In this document: piece after piece, positions 6,429 through 7,501 of the stretch
How the letters are laid out: each line of letters begins with the position of its first letter
Position numbering within the stretch: position 1 is the first letter of the stretch
From: Bacteroidota bacterium
GTDB lineage: Bacteria > Bacteroidota > Bacteroidia > Flavobacteriales_D > Crocinitomicaceae
Assembly (NCBI GenBank): GCA_016866375.1
Contig: VGMK01000097.1
Span: forward strand, 1 to 7,501
DNA length: 7,501 nt
Direction: 5' to 3'
Position numbers and translations under genes: made by a program
The notes under the pieces: model-generated
What the model was told of the DNA's origin: nothing
The model's database searches: none
Seen by the model: the letters and a program-made list of their open reading frames with translations, nothing else

Positions 6429-6591
6429 GTTGATTTCAACTTTGTACTCGTTCGTTTTAAATTTCAATCCCCTTTGTAAAGTTGATGTTAGGAGGAGTAG
6501 ATGCCTTTGAAAAGTGTGAAGCACTTAATTCAAGATAAATAAAAAAAGCGGACATTAGCCCGCTTTTCCTAACTTTAAACTAAACTATATA
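6429..6591. other. Intergenic region between convergent genes
   Basis: This is 163 bases between the M16 stop and the rhodopsin stop. It holds the terminator hairpin at 6544-6567. A tiny GTTGA/TCAAC inverted repeat sits directly after the M16 stop (6429-6440). No gene is supported here. Confidence 0.7.
6544..6567 (-). terminator. Rho-independent terminator of the rhodopsin gene (possibly bidirectional)
   Basis: AAAAGCGG (6544-6551) pairs perfectly with CCGCTTTT (6560-6567) around an 8-base loop. Read on the minus strand, the hairpin is followed by a run of seven T, and it lies 25 bases after the rhodopsin stop codon. On the plus strand the stem ends in four T and then CC, so termination of the M16 operon would be weaker but plausible. 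Confidence 0.8.
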
Positions 6592-7320
6592 CTATTTATC
6601 AGATTCAGATTTTGCCAAAGTGTAAATGACCAATCCGAAACCAATTTTATTAATCGCATCGGCAATGTTATAAGCAATATCCATAGCCACTGCAGCCTCT
6701 TTAGGATCAGTTACGAATGTCGTTCCAAATAACCCACCTGGCGTTCCTAAAATATAACCTAATGGATATATTGCCCAACCGACCAATACAAACCACGCAA
6801 GGATGCGCGTAGCTTTGGCCACAGAAGGTCCTGCTGTTTGAGCCAAACTAGCAACTTCACCAAACCAAATGAGGTATGCAATGTAGAAATAAGCAGCGCC
6901 TGAAATAACCCCCCACAAAACACTGTCCGCACGATAAACTGTTTCACCAAAATAACCCGCAACCAACATGATGACTGATGCAAAAATTAATTTCCAAAGC
7001 AAACTAGCTTTTGCACCCGCTTTTTTGGTGATTAGATAAAACTCAACACACATTAATGGAACGGTTAAAATCCAGTCTACATAGCGGAAGAATGTAGGTG
7101 AATCACCAGTCTCAAGGTTATAACTTCTCATGTAGTAATAATGCACTGCTGCAATGAAAGTTATGAGTCCTGAAACTAAAACTGAGGTTCTCCATTTTTG
7201 AGGAACGTTGTTCAACTCGAAAAAGAAAAATACGGATGCGGCCATCATGGCCATTGTGCCGATAAAAAACGTAAACGCTACATAGTTGTCTTGCGCTATC
7301 GCTACTGTAGATAATAACAT
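6592..7320 (-). CDS. Proteorhodopsin, light-driven outward proton pump (green-type)
   Basis: A 242-residue seven-helix retinal protein of the inner membrane that exports H+ in light. Approximate helices: A 13-35, B 46-66, C 80-98, D 106-125, E 133-153, F 170-193, G 209-236. Helix C reads RYVDWILTVPLMCVEFYLI, giving the D-T-E set Asp82 (proton acceptor), Thr86 and Glu93 (donor). It is thus a proton pump and not the NDQ sodium or NTQ chloride type. His60 is the Asp82 partner, Asp221 the second counter-ion and Lys225 the retinal Schiff-base lysine (DAINK). Met90 occupies the spectral tuning site (GPR 105), which predicts green absorption. Gly137 aligns with the xanthorhodopsin fenestration glycine. 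The start at 7320 gives the short N-terminus typical of flavobacterial homologues. The gene stands alone, converges with the M16 operon and has its own terminator. No retinal-synthesis gene is seen nearby. Confidence 0.97.
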   Translation of the reverse strand: MLLSTVAIAQDNYVAFTFFIGTMAMMAASVFFFFELNNVPQKWRTSVLVSGLITFIAAVHYYYMRSYNLETGDSPTFFRYVDWILTVPLMCVEFYLITKKAGAKASLLWKLIFASVIMLVAGYFGETVYRADSVLWGVISGAAYFYIAYLIWFGEVASLAQTAGPSVAKATRILAWFVLVGWAIYPLGYILGTPGGLFGTTFVTDPKEAAVAMDIAYNIADAINKIGFGLVIYTLAKSESDK

Positions 7321-7501
7321 AATTTAATAATTTAATTTTTCCTACTCTGTTTTGGATTTTCGGAATTCTCCATCGTTTTAACTAATATAAAACAACACTG
7401 TTTTAATTTTGTTTAAAAAAAAATAAAAAAAGTTAAACAAAATAATTTTTTAGGAAGAATCCGAATAGGAAATTTTTAAAATGGCAAGAACCGATTAACT
7501 T
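7321..7501. other. AT-rich upstream region of the rhodopsin gene
   Basis: This 181-base stretch to the window edge should hold the rhodopsin promoter. On the minus strand TATATTAG (7382-7389) differs from the -7 consensus TAnnTTTG at one base and would give a leader of about 55 bases, but no spaced -33 TTTG accompanies it. On the plus strand TAATTTTG (7404-7411) matches the -7 consensus exactly, again without a partner. The region also has long A tracts and an 11-bp inverted repeat. No coding sequence is supported: an ATG at 7481 stops after five codons. Confidence 0.4.
7406..7443. repeat. Perfect 11-bp inverted repeat upstream of the rhodopsin gene
   Basis: ATTTTGTTTAA (7406-7416) and TTAAACAAAAT (7433-7443) are exact reverse complements separated by a 16-base A-rich spacer. 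The repeat lies about 86-123 bases before the rhodopsin start codon. It could be a regulator site, or a weak terminator for a gene beyond the right edge. Because it is almost all A and T, chance occurrence is not excluded. Confidence 0.5.

Noticed and set aside
6429..6440. Small GTTGA/TCAAC inverted repeat right after the M16 stop as a terminator
   Set aside because: The stem is five base pairs with almost no loop and no T tract; the hairpin at 6544-6567 is a better candidate.
6485..6538. A 17-codon plus-strand open frame just before the terminator hairpin
   Set aside because: It lies in the convergent intergenic region with no promoter, and a frame this short is expected by chance. The hairpin is explained by the rhodopsin gene.
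6592..7320. Sodium- or chloride-pumping rhodopsin
   Set aside because: Helix C carries Asp, Thr and Glu at the motif positions, not the NDQ or NTQ residues of those pumps.
7433..7501. Minus-strand open frame entering from the right edge and stopping at 7433-7435
   Set aside because: Only 22 codons are visible, with an AT-driven Phe/Leu/Lys/Asn composition. It could be the end of a gene outside the window but cannot be supported.

Overview
The window looks like ordinary chromosomal DNA from a Bacteroidota bacterium, probably an aquatic member of Flavobacteriales. The evidence is AT-rich DNA (roughly 35-40% GC in most genes by hand count of sampled lines), a lineage-restricted DUF4494 gene, two SPII lipoproteins, a TAnnTTTG-type promoter element, absence of clear Shine-Dalgarno sites, and a flavobacterial-type proteorhodopsin. 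I see no insertion sequence, phage gene, CRISPR array, tRNA or rRNA.

Left part (1-3341, minus strand). Four genes are read right to left with almost no spacing: a signal-less FKBP prolyl isomerase (2730-3341), a lipoprotein FKBP with an apparently doubled N-terminal domain (1789-2727), a lipoprotein of unknown function (654-1787), and the N-terminal third of primosomal helicase PriA, which runs off the left edge (1-631). The two FKBPs are neighbouring paralogues, one for the cytoplasm and one for the envelope.

Middle (3342-6428, plus strand). A short divergent intergenic region separates the FKBP operon from cytidine deaminase (cdd, 3429-3893). A good Bacteroidetes-type promoter at 3911-3944 then precedes a three-gene operon with overlapping start and stop codons: DUF4494 protein, pyridoxamine 5'-phosphate oxidase (pdxH) and a signal-less M16 zinc metallopeptidase. 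The overlaps (ATGA, then TAATG) suggest translational coupling. The DUF4494 protein shows a clear internal two-fold repeat.

Right part (6429-7501). A hairpin terminator at 6544-6567 lies between the convergent peptidase and rhodopsin genes. The rhodopsin (6592-7320, minus) is a complete proteorhodopsin with the D-T-E residues of an outward proton pump, Met at the spectral tuning position (green) and Gly at the position that opens the carotenoid fenestration in xanthorhodopsin. Its upstream region is extremely AT-rich and carries a perfect 11-bp inverted repeat. No retinal or carotenoid synthesis gene is visible in the window.

Nothing here is clearly a new multi-gene system. The points most worth following are the possible antenna-binding rhodopsin, the duplicated DUF4494 fold coupled to vitamin B6 metabolism, and the paired FKBPs.
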